A model generated the notes under the pieces. That model worked only from the letters and a program-made list of their open reading frames with translations. It made no database searches and was not told the DNA's origin. The translations under genes and the position numbers were made by a program. Below, piece by piece: positions 6,262 through 14,763 of a stretch of 64,000 nucleotides of DNA. The DNA comes from an uncultured Bacilli bacterium (GTDB lineage: Bacteria; Bacillota_I; Bacilli_A; RF39; UBA660). Where the stretch lies: the NCBI GenBank assembly GCA_910584165.1, contig CAJTZU010000006.1:38106-102105 (forward strand), read 5' to 3'. Every line of letters begins with the position of its first letter. The stretch's first letter is position 1.

Positions 6262-7257
6262 ATGCCAGAATATATATGCACAATGGGGCCCAGTATTTTA
6301 AATACAGAAAAAATTGTTGAACTTTATCAATTAGGACTAAGAACTATCCGCTTTAACATGTCACATATTGATTATGATATTGCTGAAGTGTTACAAATGA
6401 TTAGAGATGCTGAAAGAATCGTTGGTAACAAAATCAGTACCATGTTAGATACTTGTGGGTCTGAAATTAGAGTTCAAATGGATAGACCTAGAACTCTCCT
6501 TATTGGTGATACTTTGACCTTAGGAGAAGAGCTTACTTTAAACGTTCCTTATCATAATATTTTAGAATTAGGTGACGTTTTAAAAATTGATGATGGAAAA
6601 ATAATCGTAAAGGTCATTTCTAAAAATCCGTTTCTATTATCATCTTTAACAAATGGGAAAATAAAAAATGGGTCTGGGGTCTTTTCTGAAAAATTATCTA
6701 GGACCTTAACATTTATTCCAGAAAAAGACACCAAGAGCTTTCACCTAGCTTTTCATAACGATATGGATTGGGTTGCTTGTTCCTTTGTAAAGTCAGCAGA
6801 GGATATAAAAAACGTTAAAGCACTACGAAGTCAATATCCAAACTGTAAAACAAAAATTATGGCTAAAATAGAAACAAGAGAAGCAATGGAAGATTTAGAT
6901 AATATTATTGCTATCAGTGATGGTATTATGATTGCCCGTGGCGATTTAGGAGTGGCTTTCCCTATTTATATGATTACAACTTTACAAAATTATATTGCAG
7001 GAAAAGTAATTGCTGCTGGTATTCCTCTTACTATTGGAACAGGATTTTTACGCTCTATGAAAAGAAATCCTATCCCTGAAAAAGCAGAGGTAAGCGATTT
7101 ATACTATGCATTTACTCTTACCAATAGTATTATGTTTAGTGGAGAAACAGCAGTAGCAGATGAGCCAGCAAATATTTTAAAAACAGCAAATTCCATTTTT
7201 AAAACATTAGAAGATTCAAAGCAAAAAGACAAAATATATGAGAAAATTTTTTTATAG
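6262..7257 (+). CDS. Pyruvate kinase-like protein lacking the C-terminal domain
   Basis: 331 residues against about 470-585 for normal pyruvate kinase. The barrel is recognisable from end to end: IRFNMSH (ADP/PEP site), LDTCGSEIR where LDTKGPEIR is usual, TFIPEKDTKSFHLAFHNDMDWVACSFVKSAEDI, MAKIETREAMEDLDNIIAISDGIMIARGDLGVAFP, then GTGFLRSM and EVSDLYYAF...MFSGETA. The catalytic Lys-Glu of KIET, the Asp of ARGDLG, the Thr of GTGFL and the Glu of SGETA are kept. The whole C-terminal allosteric domain is missing, and the K of the LDTKG loop is a Cys. It could be a minimal kinase or a paralogue with a new substrate. A Nudix gene follows 11 bases later and is probably co-transcribed. Confidence 0.8.
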   Translation: MPEYICTMGPSILNTEKIVELYQLGLRTIRFNMSHIDYDIAEVLQMIRDAERIVGNKISTMLDTCGSEIRVQMDRPRTLLIGDTLTLGEELTLNVPYHNILELGDVLKIDDGKIIVKVISKNPFLLSSLTNGKIKNGSGVFSEKLSRTLTFIPEKDTKSFHLAFHNDMDWVACSFVKSAEDIKNVKALRSQYPNCKTKIMAKIETREAMEDLDNIIAISDGIMIARGDLGVAFPIYMITTLQNYIAGKVIAAGIPLTIGTGFLRSMKRNPIPEKAEVSDLYYAFTLTNSIMFSGETAVADEPANILKTANSIFKTLEDSKQKDKIYEKIFL

Positions 7258-7268
7258 GAGGTAACAAT

Positions 7269-7808
7269 ATGGGAAATGAAAAAATAGACTTTTATTTTGA
7301 AGAGACAGGAGAATACGCACCAAGAGAAGGATATCCAGTAGTACAAAGAAACAATATCGCTGCTATTGTAAAATTTCAAAATCAATATTTACTATTATTT
7401 TGGAATGAAGTAGCCTATGATGGTTCTCTTATTACTGGTGGAATAGATGAGGGAGAAGATAAAGAAGAAGCTGCTCGAAGGGAAGTAATGGAAGAGTCTG
7501 GTTATTATGATATTAAATCTATTACAAAAGTAGAAGCCGTTAATGTATCTAGATTTTTTGTCGAGCATAAAGGTCAAAATAGAGAAGCTTTTTACTTTCC
7601 TTATTTAGTAGAACTTAATTCTTTAAGTCAAAATGAAATTGATGAATATGAAAAAAAGGAACATTCTTGTAAATGGATAGATAGAGAAGATTTAGATAGT
7701 ATCGTTCTATTTGAAAATCATAGAAGAATGCTAAATAAGGCACTAGAGGTAACAGACTCTAAAGATAACAAGCAAAAAGTAAAGAATCTGTCATCTATTA
7801 AATCATAA
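7269..7808 (+). CDS. Nudix hydrolase
   Basis: 179 residues. The Nudix box is complete: GGIDEGEDKEEAARREVMEESGY (G-x5-E-x7-REV-x-EE-x-G-Y) around residue 58. These enzymes cleave nucleoside diphosphates linked to another group, using Mg2+ held by the Glu residues. The N-terminal 35 residues (FYFEETGEYAPREGYPVVQRNN) precede the fold and the C-terminal 20 are basic and probably disordered. AGGAGG gives the start. Its position directly after the pyruvate kinase-like gene, with no terminator between, suggests one transcript. The substrate cannot be told from the sequence. Confidence 0.85.
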   Translation: MGNEKIDFYFEETGEYAPREGYPVVQRNNIAAIVKFQNQYLLLFWNEVAYDGSLITGGIDEGEDKEEAARREVMEESGYYDIKSITKVEAVNVSRFFVEHKGQNREAFYFPYLVELNSLSQNEIDEYEKKEHSCKWIDREDLDSIVLFENHRRMLNKALEVTDSKDNKQKVKNLSSIKS

Positions 7809-7838
7809 AAAAACTTTAGTATAACTAAAGTTTTATTT
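7809..7838. terminator. Bidirectional intrinsic terminator
   Basis: AAAACTTTAGT / ACTAAAGTTTT around ATA; T-rich on both strands; separates convergent genes ending at 7808 and 7833. Confidence 0.85.
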
Positions 7839-10667
7839 TTGTTCTAAATTCATTTTCTTTTTCAATATCTTTTTCACTTTATTAGGATTTGCCTTTAAAA
7901 ATCGAGCATTCTGAACTAATTCCAAAGCAGATTCTAATTCTCCTTGTTGATTATATTCACTTGCTAAAAGCTCTTCTTTCATCTTCTCTAATTCTTGTTT
8001 AGTAAAACAACTAAATTCTCTCGCAATAGTATCAGCAAGTTGTATTGGTGTCCTACTAACAGGAATATTTATTCCACCATATAAAGCAGTTCTTAAAGTA
8101 GCATAAGATTGCTCAATATCCTCAGTAGTTAATTCCTTAGCAACTTTTCTAACATTAAAATAAACTCTTACTTTTTTTCCAAATAATTTATTTGCTTCAT
8201 AACTAATATAAGCAGCAAGTAAAAACCATGGAACATTATTTTTTATTCCCCACACAAACAGTTTAGTAAGAAAATCCTGCTCTTCTTCATTTTTTATTTC
8301 TAAACTAGATGGAGTGGCATCTATTAAAGTACCATCTTTTTTTAAAGCCCATGCATGTGCTTCATCTTTACGAATATAGTTATCATCAGAATTTAAAAAT
8401 CCTACTGTATATATTAGTTCTTCATCTGTACCAACTACTAAAGTAGCGGCCAAATTGCAAATAATGGAATCCATAGAAGAAATTTTTTCAAAATATTTTT
8501 CCTCATCAAATTTTTTGATAGTTCTAGATAAATGAGCATCTTGAATTGGAGTCAATGAATATTCTTTTGAATGAATCGCCGAAAAAATTTCAAAATCACT
8601 GGCATCTTCTGCTAATCCCAAACCACGAATAATAGCCTTCCTAATCGTCCTCGAATCAACACTAGTATAATTTCCTTTCTTTGGAATATCTTCAATAAAA
8701 GAATTTATTCCTGGACCAATTCCATAAACATAAACTAATCTTGGTTGCTTCATTGACTGTAATAGTTGAACTTCAGAGTCTGCTATTACATTTCCCGTAG
8801 AAGACATCCTATATTCATCTACAATAAACTTATTCTCAGGATTCCAAAAATCCTCAATATAAACTTGTGTTAAAACATAATCAACAATATAATCTCCACT
8901 ATCTAATGGATAAAATGTTTTAGGAAAATGAAACTGTCCCTCTTTTATCCACTCTTTCAATTCAGAAGAGTCAAAATTTATACTAACCTCAAATTCACTT
9001 TGCACATTGGAAAAGTCTTCTTTAGTAATATCTTGTGACTGTAATGAATACATCATTTCTCCATTCTGATAAGTAGCACTATCTGCATATTGTGTTGCAT
9101 AATAAGTTGGCAAAGTAATATCCGTAATTGGTTTAACAGTAGCCATAACATTATTACTTTTAACAGGATTTTCTTTCACATCCCCTACCAATGGACTTAT
9201 TAAATTAGAAATATCTATTCTTTTTTCATTTACAAAATTAAAAAATTTTCCAATTAGATTTTTTTCAAATTCATATGATTTTATATATGGTTGAATAATA
9301 GTTTCTGCTATATTTTCCACCATATTTTTCTCTTCCTTATGAAAAGTAAATTGACCAATAAAATCAATAGAAGCGCCAGTAATTAAAAAAGCGGCCATTA
9401 ATAAAAACGAAATAATGGCATTTGAAATTATCTTAGCAGAATTCTTTCCTAATTTATCTCCTTTGGTATATAAACCTGGAATTCTTTTTACTTTTCCTGC
9501 CCTTTTTGCTTTAAAACTATGATAAATATAATCATAAAAACTAATACTGTTTTTAGAGTCTCTTCCTTTTATTTTTATTTTTTGACACAAATATAAATGT
9601 AATGCAGTAATTGCCAGAACCTCTTGATTCTCATCTTTCAACTCTATTTGCTTTTTTAACATTTTATAATCTGTAATCTCTAAAAAATCATACAAGGTCA
9701 TTACTTGATTTCCAATAATTTTTCCTTGTTGATTAACAGATACTACTTTAATATATTCATCTTTAATAGTAACAGTACGAGATACTTTTCCATGCACTCT
9801 ATCTTTATAGGTACTGTCACTATTGATTAATAACGAAAGTCTATTATTCACAATCATCTTTAATCTTAATAAATCACCATTTTGTAAAAAATCTAAAATG
9901 GCCTTTTTAATAGAAATATCTTCTATAATATCACCTAAATCAGAAACAATCTTTTTACTTATTTTAACAATTTCTAATTGTTTGATTAGTAAGCGTAATT
10001 GTTGCTGATTTAATTTTAAAAAAGAAGAGGAAAAAGTATCATCCATATCATAAATATCATTAATCTCTCTATCTTCTTTCCTATTGGCTTTTGTTTCTAT
10101 TTGATAAGTACTACAATCTAATATTGTCTTCATAGTAGTATGAGGATACTTCTCTAAATCAAATTCTGGAAATAAGGTTATAATATCAATTTCTCTAAGC
10201 AATATTTCTTTTAAATTATGTAATTCACAAAACATTAAAATTCTTTTTAAATGGTCAATATATTCATCAATTTTAATATTACTATTTTCATATAAGATAG
10301 ATAATGTAGGGTTTTTAGAATGCTCATATTTTTCTATACATGCAGAAAAAGAACCTACTTCCCCTAAACTGAAATCAGAATATAAAGTAAAATCATGTTT
10401 TGTTCTAACAATATCTACATTAATTCCTAATATTTTTCGAATTCTATTTTGCGCTCTTCTTACCCTTTCAATTGGCGCAGAAAAAGACTTTATCTTTTCA
10501 TATATTCTAACACCACCATATAAAATACGAGAAAATAAAAAAATATGATTTCTAAAAAAACTATGCTTCAAAGACTTTACATTTTCCCTTGTAGCAATGT
10601 TATCATAAATATCGCCTTGTTCTAAAATAGTTTTCAAACACTTTCTTGCAATTTCAACATCGTTCAT
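7833..10667 (-). CDS. Large membrane protein with transglutaminase-like domain
   Basis: 944 residues. The N-terminal half (1-410) is soluble and unrecognised. A membrane segment lies near residues 410-435 (NAIISFLLMAAFLITG), followed by an outside region. In it is a Cys-His-Asp triad in transglutaminase order: C737 in IICNLAATL, H771 in KDEAHAWALKKDG, and D783 in LIDATPSS. A second possible membrane segment follows (VPWFLLAAYISY, about 810), then a helical cytosolic tail. The gene is 11 bases downstream of a MoxR-type AAA+ ATPase. MoxR genes are commonly paired with DUF58 and TgpA-type transglutaminase proteins; here DUF58 is not obvious. Role (cell-envelope protein maturation or peptidase/cross-linking) is inferred. 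Confidence 0.7.
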   Translation of the reverse strand: MNDVEIARKCLKTILEQGDIYDNIATRENVKSLKHSFFRNHIFLFSRILYGGVRIYEKIKSFSAPIERVRRAQNRIRKILGINVDIVRTKHDFTLYSDFSLGEVGSFSACIEKYEHSKNPTLSILYENSNIKIDEYIDHLKRILMFCELHNLKEILLREIDIITLFPEFDLEKYPHTTMKTILDCSTYQIETKANRKEDREINDIYDMDDTFSSSFLKLNQQQLRLLIKQLEIVKISKKIVSDLGDIIEDISIKKAILDFLQNGDLLRLKMIVNNRLSLLINSDSTYKDRVHGKVSRTVTIKDEYIKVVSVNQQGKIIGNQVMTLYDFLEITDYKMLKKQIELKDENQEVLAITALHLYLCQKIKIKGRDSKNSISFYDYIYHSFKAKRAGKVKRIPGLYTKGDKLGKNSAKIISNAIISFLLMAAFLITGASIDFIGQFTFHKEEKNMVENIAETIIQPYIKSYEFEKNLIGKFFNFVNEKRIDISNLISPLVGDVKENPVKSNNVMATVKPITDITLPTYYATQYADSATYQNGEMMYSLQSQDITKEDFSNVQSEFEVSINFDSSELKEWIKEGQFHFPKTFYPLDSGDYIVDYVLTQVYIEDFWNPENKFIVDEYRMSSTGNVIADSEVQLLQSMKQPRLVYVYGIGPGINSFIEDIPKKGNYTSVDSRTIRKAIIRGLGLAEDASDFEIFSAIHSKEYSLTPIQDAHLSRTIKKFDEEKYFEKISSMDSIICNLAATLVVGTDEELIYTVGFLNSDDNYIRKDEAHAWALKKDGTLIDATPSSLEIKNEEEQDFLTKLFVWGIKNNVPWFLLAAYISYEANKLFGKKVRVYFNVRKVAKELTTEDIEQSYATLRTALYGGINIPVSRTPIQLADTIAREFSCFTKQELEKMKEELLASEYNQQGELESALELVQNARFLKANPNKVKKILKKKMNLEQK

Positions 10668-10678
10668 AAAATCAACCC

Positions 10679-11602
10679 TTAAAAATGTCTGCGCCTAATA
10701 GAATAAATTTTATCTTTAGTATTATCAAAAACATCTTGCACTGATTTGTCACCAATTCTAGCAACATTTTGATTAATTCTATGCATATATACATAATCTA
10801 AATAATCTAAAATATCAGTAGGCATAATTGTTTCTCTACCTTGTGTTAATGCATATAATTTTACTAATCTTAAAGCAAATTTATGAGCTCTAATATTGGA
10901 GCCACCAAATAAAGGTTGGTCATCTAATTTCATACTATCAATTAGATTAAATACTTTCATCATGATATCCTGATCTTTTGGTCCTAAATGAAACCCATCA
11001 ATAATTCTTTTTAAAATTGGTAAATTGTCAGTATTAATATCCCACTTTTTTTCAGGTGTAAAATCATCAAATAAAATAGTTCTTTTCTCAGCATCATTTA
11101 AATTTTCAAAAAAGATGTTGACATCAAATCTATCATAGGTTGCTTGAGAAACATTAAAAATACCTGTAATATCAGCGCTATTTTGTGTTGCTATCACATA
11201 AAACTCTCCAAAAGGATACCTTACTCCACCAATAGTCATCTGTTTCTCCGCAAATAATTCAATAAAAACGTCCTGTACTTTTCCACTTGTTCTATTAAAT
11301 TCATCTATCCATAATAATTGCATATCTAATCTTTTTTGTAAACGCTCTTGTACATCGCTTGGAATCATATCTGATGTAACAGATATTCTTTCACTCAAAA
11401 AGGCACTAGCTAAAAATTCAGCTAACGTTGTCTTTCCCATTCCTGTATTTCCGGTAAATAAAAGCTTACTACTAGTATCACATAATAAAGAAGTAGCTAC
11501 CACTTTTTTTACCTGCTCTTGACCCACTAATACAGTATCTAATGAAAATAACGTAGAATTATATACTCTACCTACTCCTTCTAAAACTTTTCGAGATATC
11601 AT
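10679..11602 (-). CDS. MoxR-type AAA+ ATPase
   Basis: 307 residues from ATG 11602, which has AAAGGGGG upstream; the frame is open 18 codons further but lacks a ribosome site and crosses the promoter. Walker A is FTGNTGMGKTTL (G51-T58), Walker B is LLWIDEFNR, and sensor and lid regions follow (VIATQNSADITGIFNVSQATYDRFDV). MoxR proteins are chaperone-like ATPases that act on partner proteins encoded next to them. The partner here is the transglutaminase-like membrane protein directly downstream. TTGACA-17-TACTAT at 11628-11656 drives the pair. Confidence 0.85.
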   Translation of the reverse strand: MISRKVLEGVGRVYNSTLFSLDTVLVGQEQVKKVVATSLLCDTSSKLLFTGNTGMGKTTLAEFLASAFLSERISVTSDMIPSDVQERLQKRLDMQLLWIDEFNRTSGKVQDVFIELFAEKQMTIGGVRYPFGEFYVIATQNSADITGIFNVSQATYDRFDVNIFFENLNDAEKRTILFDDFTPEKKWDINTDNLPILKRIIDGFHLGPKDQDIMMKVFNLIDSMKLDDQPLFGGSNIRAHKFALRLVKLYALTQGRETIMPTDILDYLDYVYMHRINQNVARIGDKSVQDVFDNTKDKIYSIRRRHF

Positions 11603-11627
11603 GTTTATCCCCCTTTTGCGGAATTTT

Positions 11628-11656
11628 ATAGTATCATTTTGAATGATTTTTGTCAA
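11628..11656 (-). promoter_or_regulatory. Promoter of the MoxR/transglutaminase operon
   Basis: Minus strand TTGACA (11651-11656), 17 bases, TACTAT (11628-11633). Back-to-back with the plus-strand promoter at 11661-11669. Confidence 0.65.
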
Positions 11657-11660
11657 TATA

Positions 11661-11669
11661 TGTTATAAT
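11661..11669 (+). promoter_or_regulatory. Extended -10 promoter TGTTATAAT
   Basis: Ends 20 bases before the ATG at 11690; the ribosome site is almost at the predicted RNA start. Divergent from the MoxR promoter. Confidence 0.55.
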
Positions 11670-11689
11670 ATTTTAAGATGGAGGATAAT

Positions 11690-12385
11690 ATGAATTCATG
11701 GGATAGAGAATTAGAAAAACTAGAAAAGTTATCACCTAATAGTGAAAAGACAAAATTAATTGAAGAAATGTTTCATAGTTCTATTTGGAATCATTTAAAT
11801 AGTGAGCAAAAAATAAAATTAATGGAATTACTAGAAATTGATTTATCCTACCAAGATAATAGAGAACCAAACAAACTACAAGTATGGCTAAAGCTTCCTT
11901 CTAGAGCAAGTGCTGCTTTTCCTGCAAGCAATGCTATTAGAATTTCTAAACATCATTTAGAAAATATAGGAATAGGAAGTAACGTTCTTTTCTACTGTGC
12001 AGTTGTTCATGAGCATGAACACTTTAATCAATATTACGACTCTATTAGTGATAAAAAAGATTCTCTTACAGAAGAAATGAGAGACAATTTAAAATCTTTG
12101 ATTCCTTATGGTAATAAAATGGCTACCCAATATATTGAATACCGTTTTCAACCAACAGAATACTATGCACATAAAAATTCAGAAGTTCGTACAAGAAAAG
12201 TGTTTGAAAGACTAACACAAGATTTAGGTCCAGATGAAGGATTTGAAAAGTGGAAAAGAGAAGAATGTATTCCTACCGATTTTTTAGTACAACTCTATAA
12301 TGAAGAAAATGGAACTAGCTTTTCCTTTGAAGAATTATATAATAAAATCCTAGAAAAAATAAAAGGCAAAAAATTTCAAAAATAG
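11690..12385 (+). CDS. Putative metal-dependent hydrolase with HEHEH motif
   Basis: 231 residues from the ATG that follows GATGGAGG; an ATG four codons earlier lies within that ribosome site. Around residue 104 is CAVVHEHEHFNQYY, which fits the HExxH zinc pattern (His-Glu-His-Glu-His). Further on are the acidic/His residues ATQYIEYRFQPTEYYAHKNSE, which could supply a third ligand. No signal peptide is seen, so it would act in the cytosol. I cannot name the family; a zincin-like peptidase is the best guess, and the motif could also be coincidental in a His/Glu-rich helix. It is divergent from the MoxR operon. Confidence 0.55.
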   Translation: MNSWDRELEKLEKLSPNSEKTKLIEEMFHSSIWNHLNSEQKIKLMELLEIDLSYQDNREPNKLQVWLKLPSRASAAFPASNAIRISKHHLENIGIGSNVLFYCAVVHEHEHFNQYYDSISDKKDSLTEEMRDNLKSLIPYGNKMATQYIEYRFQPTEYYAHKNSEVRTRKVFERLTQDLGPDEGFEKWKREECIPTDFLVQLYNEENGTSFSFEELYNKILEKIKGKKFQK

Positions 12386-12409
12386 ATGAATACCAACATC
12401 TATTTTTTT
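12379..12409 (+). terminator. Intrinsic terminator
   Basis: AAATAGATG / CATCTATTT with T-run, after the HEHEH gene. Confidence 0.75.
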
Positions 12410-12439
12410 ATTTTCATAAAATACAATGGAGGTGATAAA

Positions 12440-13252
12440 ATGAGAAAGGGAATCGATGTTTCTTCTTATCAAGGAAAAATTGATTGGACACGTGTAAAAC
12501 CATATATTGATTTTGCTATTATACGTTGTGGATTTGGTGGAGATTTACGTAGCCAGGATGATGTTTATTTTGAATATAATGCAGAAATGTGCAAGAGATT
12601 ACATATACCGTTCGGTGTTTACTTATTCAGTTATGCTACTACGTTAGATGAAATGCGAAGTGAAGTAAATCATACATTACGATTAATTAAAAATAAAAAA
12701 CTAGAATATCCAGTATTTTTAGATGTAGAAAGTAAAAGACAAATGATCTTGCCAAAAAAAGACTTAGTAGAACTTGTTAAATACTACTGTGAAGAATTAC
12801 AAAAGGAAGGCTACTATGTTGGTATTTACTCTAGCCTAAATCGTTTTAATAGTAACTTAGATTCAAGAGAATTAGATCCATTCGACAAATGGGTGGCAGA
12901 ATGGAATGAAGAATTTACTTACAAAGGAAAAGCTGGAATGTGGCAACACACCGCTTATGAAGAATTAGCAGGTATTCGTACTAGAGTAGATGGAGATATT
13001 GCTTTTTTAGATTATCCTAAAATCATAAGGGAAGCGAATTTAAATCATTTACAGGAGAACTTAAAATTTAAAAAAGGAGATAAATTATACTTAACTGGAG
13101 ATATCTATGAAGAAAGTAATGCTCACAAAGCAATTGAAAGAGTATGTGATGAAAAAGTTGTTATTGAAAGAGTAGAAATAGATAAACCAGCACCTTATAA
13201 AATTGAAAAAGGCTTTGTAAAAGAAGAAAATTTATATCAAAAATGCGAATAA
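12440..13252 (+). CDS. GH25 lysozyme-like glycoside hydrolase
   Basis: 270 residues from the ATG after GGAGGTGAT; earlier in-frame codons run through the preceding terminator. The family start GIDVSSYQGKIDW, DFAIIRCGFGG, PFGVYLFSYA and YPVFLDVES (D95, E97) match the GH25 muramidase barrel. WVAEWNEEF and GMWQHTAYEELAGI follow, with a final aspartate in DGDIAFLD. GH25 enzymes cut the MurNAc-GlcNAc bond of peptidoglycan. The last 55 residues (KKGDKLYLTGDIYEE onward) look like an SH3-type wall-binding module. There is no signal peptide, so release would need lysis, a holin or a non-classical route. Confidence 0.85.
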   Translation: MRKGIDVSSYQGKIDWTRVKPYIDFAIIRCGFGGDLRSQDDVYFEYNAEMCKRLHIPFGVYLFSYATTLDEMRSEVNHTLRLIKNKKLEYPVFLDVESKRQMILPKKDLVELVKYYCEELQKEGYYVGIYSSLNRFNSNLDSRELDPFDKWVAEWNEEFTYKGKAGMWQHTAYEELAGIRTRVDGDIAFLDYPKIIREANLNHLQENLKFKKGDKLYLTGDIYEESNAHKAIERVCDEKVVIERVEIDKPAPYKIEKGFVKEENLYQKCE

Positions 13253-13256
13253 AAAT

Positions 13257-13284
13257 TATACACACTCTTGTGTATAATTTTTTT
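13257..13284 (+). terminator. Intrinsic terminator
   Basis: TTATACAC / GTGTATAA with ACTCT loop and T-run. Nearly the same hairpin recurs at 14263-14294. Confidence 0.8.
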
Positions 13285-13285
13285 A

Positions 13286-13294
13286 TGGTATAAT
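13286..13294 (+). promoter_or_regulatory. Extended -10 promoter TGGTATAAT
   Basis: Only 16 bases separate it from the ATG at 13311, so the transcript would start at or inside GAGGTGG, the ribosome site. Confidence 0.6.
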
Positions 13295-13310
13295 ATCTAT
13301 GAGGTGGAAT

Positions 13311-14258
13311 ATGAAAGTTTTATTATTTACACATCAACAAGATATTGATGGAATTGGTTGTGTCGTTTTAGCGCAACAATCCTTTTCAGATTTAGAAATA
13401 GTACCATGCAAAACATTTGAAATTACTAGTAAAGTAAAAGAATATATAGAAAATGGTAGAATCCAAGAATTTGATAGTATATTCGTAACGGATTTATGTA
13501 TTAAAGAACCTCTACTATATGATATTTCTAAAAACCCGATATTAGCTAAGAAACTAAAAGTTATTGACCACCATAAATCAGAAATTGATGAAGGAAATGA
13601 TTCTTATGACTTTGTATCTATTACAGTAGAAAAAAATGGTAGAAAAGAGTCAGGTACTAGTTTATTTTATCAATATCTACTAGAAAATCATTTCTTAAAA
13701 GCTACTCATTATTTGGATACTTTCGTAGAATGGACTAGACAATATGATGTATGGGATTGGCAAAAAGAAAAAAATGAAAAAGCCAGATACTTACATATTT
13801 TATTTGAAGAATTAGGATACGAAAAATATTTAGAAATTGCGAATAGTTTTATTCAAAAAAAAGAAGTCATTTTTGAAGAAGAAAGTATGAATGTCATTCA
13901 TCATTTTGAAGAAAAACTACACCAAGAAATTCAATCAATTCTTTCACAAATGAAATTAGTAGAGGTCACTATCCAAAAAGTAACCTATAAAATTGGCTAT
14001 GTAACTTGCGAATATAAGTATCGCAATGATATCAATGAAGTCGTAAAGAATCATAATAGTAACAATATCGATACAGTCGGAATGATTATGACAGATATGG
14101 ATACTGTATCTTATCGTAATGTAAAAGATATTGATGCAAGTATTATTGCTTCTTACTTCGGTGGCAAAGGACACAAAAATGCGGCTAGTAATCCTCAAAA
14201 TAATTCCTTGTTTATAGACACTATGAAAAAAAATCATATCACACTACCCAATACCTAA
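13311..14258 (+). CDS. DHH-family phosphoesterase (NrnB-like)
   Basis: 315 residues from ATG after GAGGTGG (an ATG four codons earlier overlaps that site). Motifs of the DHH/DHHA1 superfamily: THQQDIDGIGC (DxDG), FVTDLCI, KLKVIDHHKSEID (the DHH triplet, about residue 91), and a C-terminal YFGGKGHKNAASN of the DHHA1 type. The general layout resembles Bacillus NrnB/YngD, which degrades very short RNAs and related phosphodiesters with Mn2+. Cytosolic. It stands alone between two nearly identical terminator hairpins. Confidence 0.8.
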   Translation: MKVLLFTHQQDIDGIGCVVLAQQSFSDLEIVPCKTFEITSKVKEYIENGRIQEFDSIFVTDLCIKEPLLYDISKNPILAKKLKVIDHHKSEIDEGNDSYDFVSITVEKNGRKESGTSLFYQYLLENHFLKATHYLDTFVEWTRQYDVWDWQKEKNEKARYLHILFEELGYEKYLEIANSFIQKKEVIFEEESMNVIHHFEEKLHQEIQSILSQMKLVEVTIQKVTYKIGYVTCEYKYRNDINEVVKNHNSNNIDTVGMIMTDMDTVSYRNVKDIDASIIASYFGGKGHKNAASNPQNNSLFIDTMKKNHITLPNT

Positions 14259-14262
14259 TTTT

Positions 14263-14294
14263 ACTTATACACAACCTTGTGTATAAGTTTTTTT
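14263..14294 (+). terminator. Intrinsic terminator
   Basis: ACTTATACAC / GTGTATAAGT with AACCTT loop and T-run. Confidence 0.8.
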
Positions 14295-14448
14295 ATGAAT
14301 TTAAGCACTGTCAATTTTACATTTTTATTGATTTATTTTTCTATTATATTACTTATAGTAGTTATAAATTAATAGTTTTACACTTATTCGACACAGTCAC
14401 TTAAGAGTCACAACATTTTAGTATCCTAATATTAAAGAGGTGGAACTT

Positions 14449-14598
14449 ATGAGTACTATGGATACTATTTTTATCATTTTTTTAGTCGTTATTTTTATTC
14501 TAGGAATTATTATAAATGGATATTTCACATATTTATTCCCATCTAATAAAAAAAAGAAATTGACAAATGATAAAAAAATAGATAAAATGAAGTTGTAA
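14449..14598 (+). CDS. 49-residue single-pass membrane peptide
   Basis: A short ORF with a good ribosome site (AAAGAGGTGG, 5 bases before ATG). It begins MSTMDTIF, then about 20 strongly hydrophobic residues (IIFLVVIFILGIIINGYF), then a lysine-rich tail ending in DKMKL. This is the profile of a small inner-membrane protein. The metK promoter lies in its last codons, so it is a separate unit. About 190 bases of AT-rich sequence upstream show nothing else I can support. Confidence 0.55.
   Translation: MSTMDTIFIIFLVVIFILGIIINGYFTYLFPSNKKKKLTNDKKIDKMKL
14560..14588 (+). promoter_or_regulatory. metK promoter
   Basis: TTGACA (14560-14565), 17 bases, TAAAAT (14583-14588). RNA start predicted near 14595, just ahead of the riboswitch. 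Confidence 0.65.
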
Positions 14599-14608
14599 AT
14601 AAAAAAAC

Positions 14609-14705
14609 CTTATGAAGAGAGACTGAGGGACAGGCCCTATGAAGTCCAGCAACCTATTAAGTTAGGTGCTAAATCCTGCGACGTTGTCGGAAGATGAGGA
14701 ATAGT
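14609..14705 (+). ncRNA. SAM-I (S-box) riboswitch
   Basis: Shows the conserved S-box core in order: CTTATGAAGAGA, GACTGAGGGACAGGCCC, TATGAAG, CCAGCAACC, then the P3/P4 region AGGTGCTAAATCCTGCG and the closing strand GGAAGATGAGGAATAG. It binds S-adenosylmethionine and turns transcription off through the terminator at 14711-14737. It sits directly ahead of SAM synthetase, the expected feedback target. Confidence 0.95.
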
Positions 14706-14710
14706 CTTTA

Positions 14711-14737
14711 AAAGTAGAGAGTATTCTCTACTTTTTT
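14711..14737 (+). terminator. Expression platform terminator of the SAM riboswitch
   Basis: AAAGTAGAGA / TCTCTACTTT followed by T-run. Confidence 0.85.
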
Positions 14738-14763
14738 CTTGATAAGGAGTGAGGAGGTATTTT

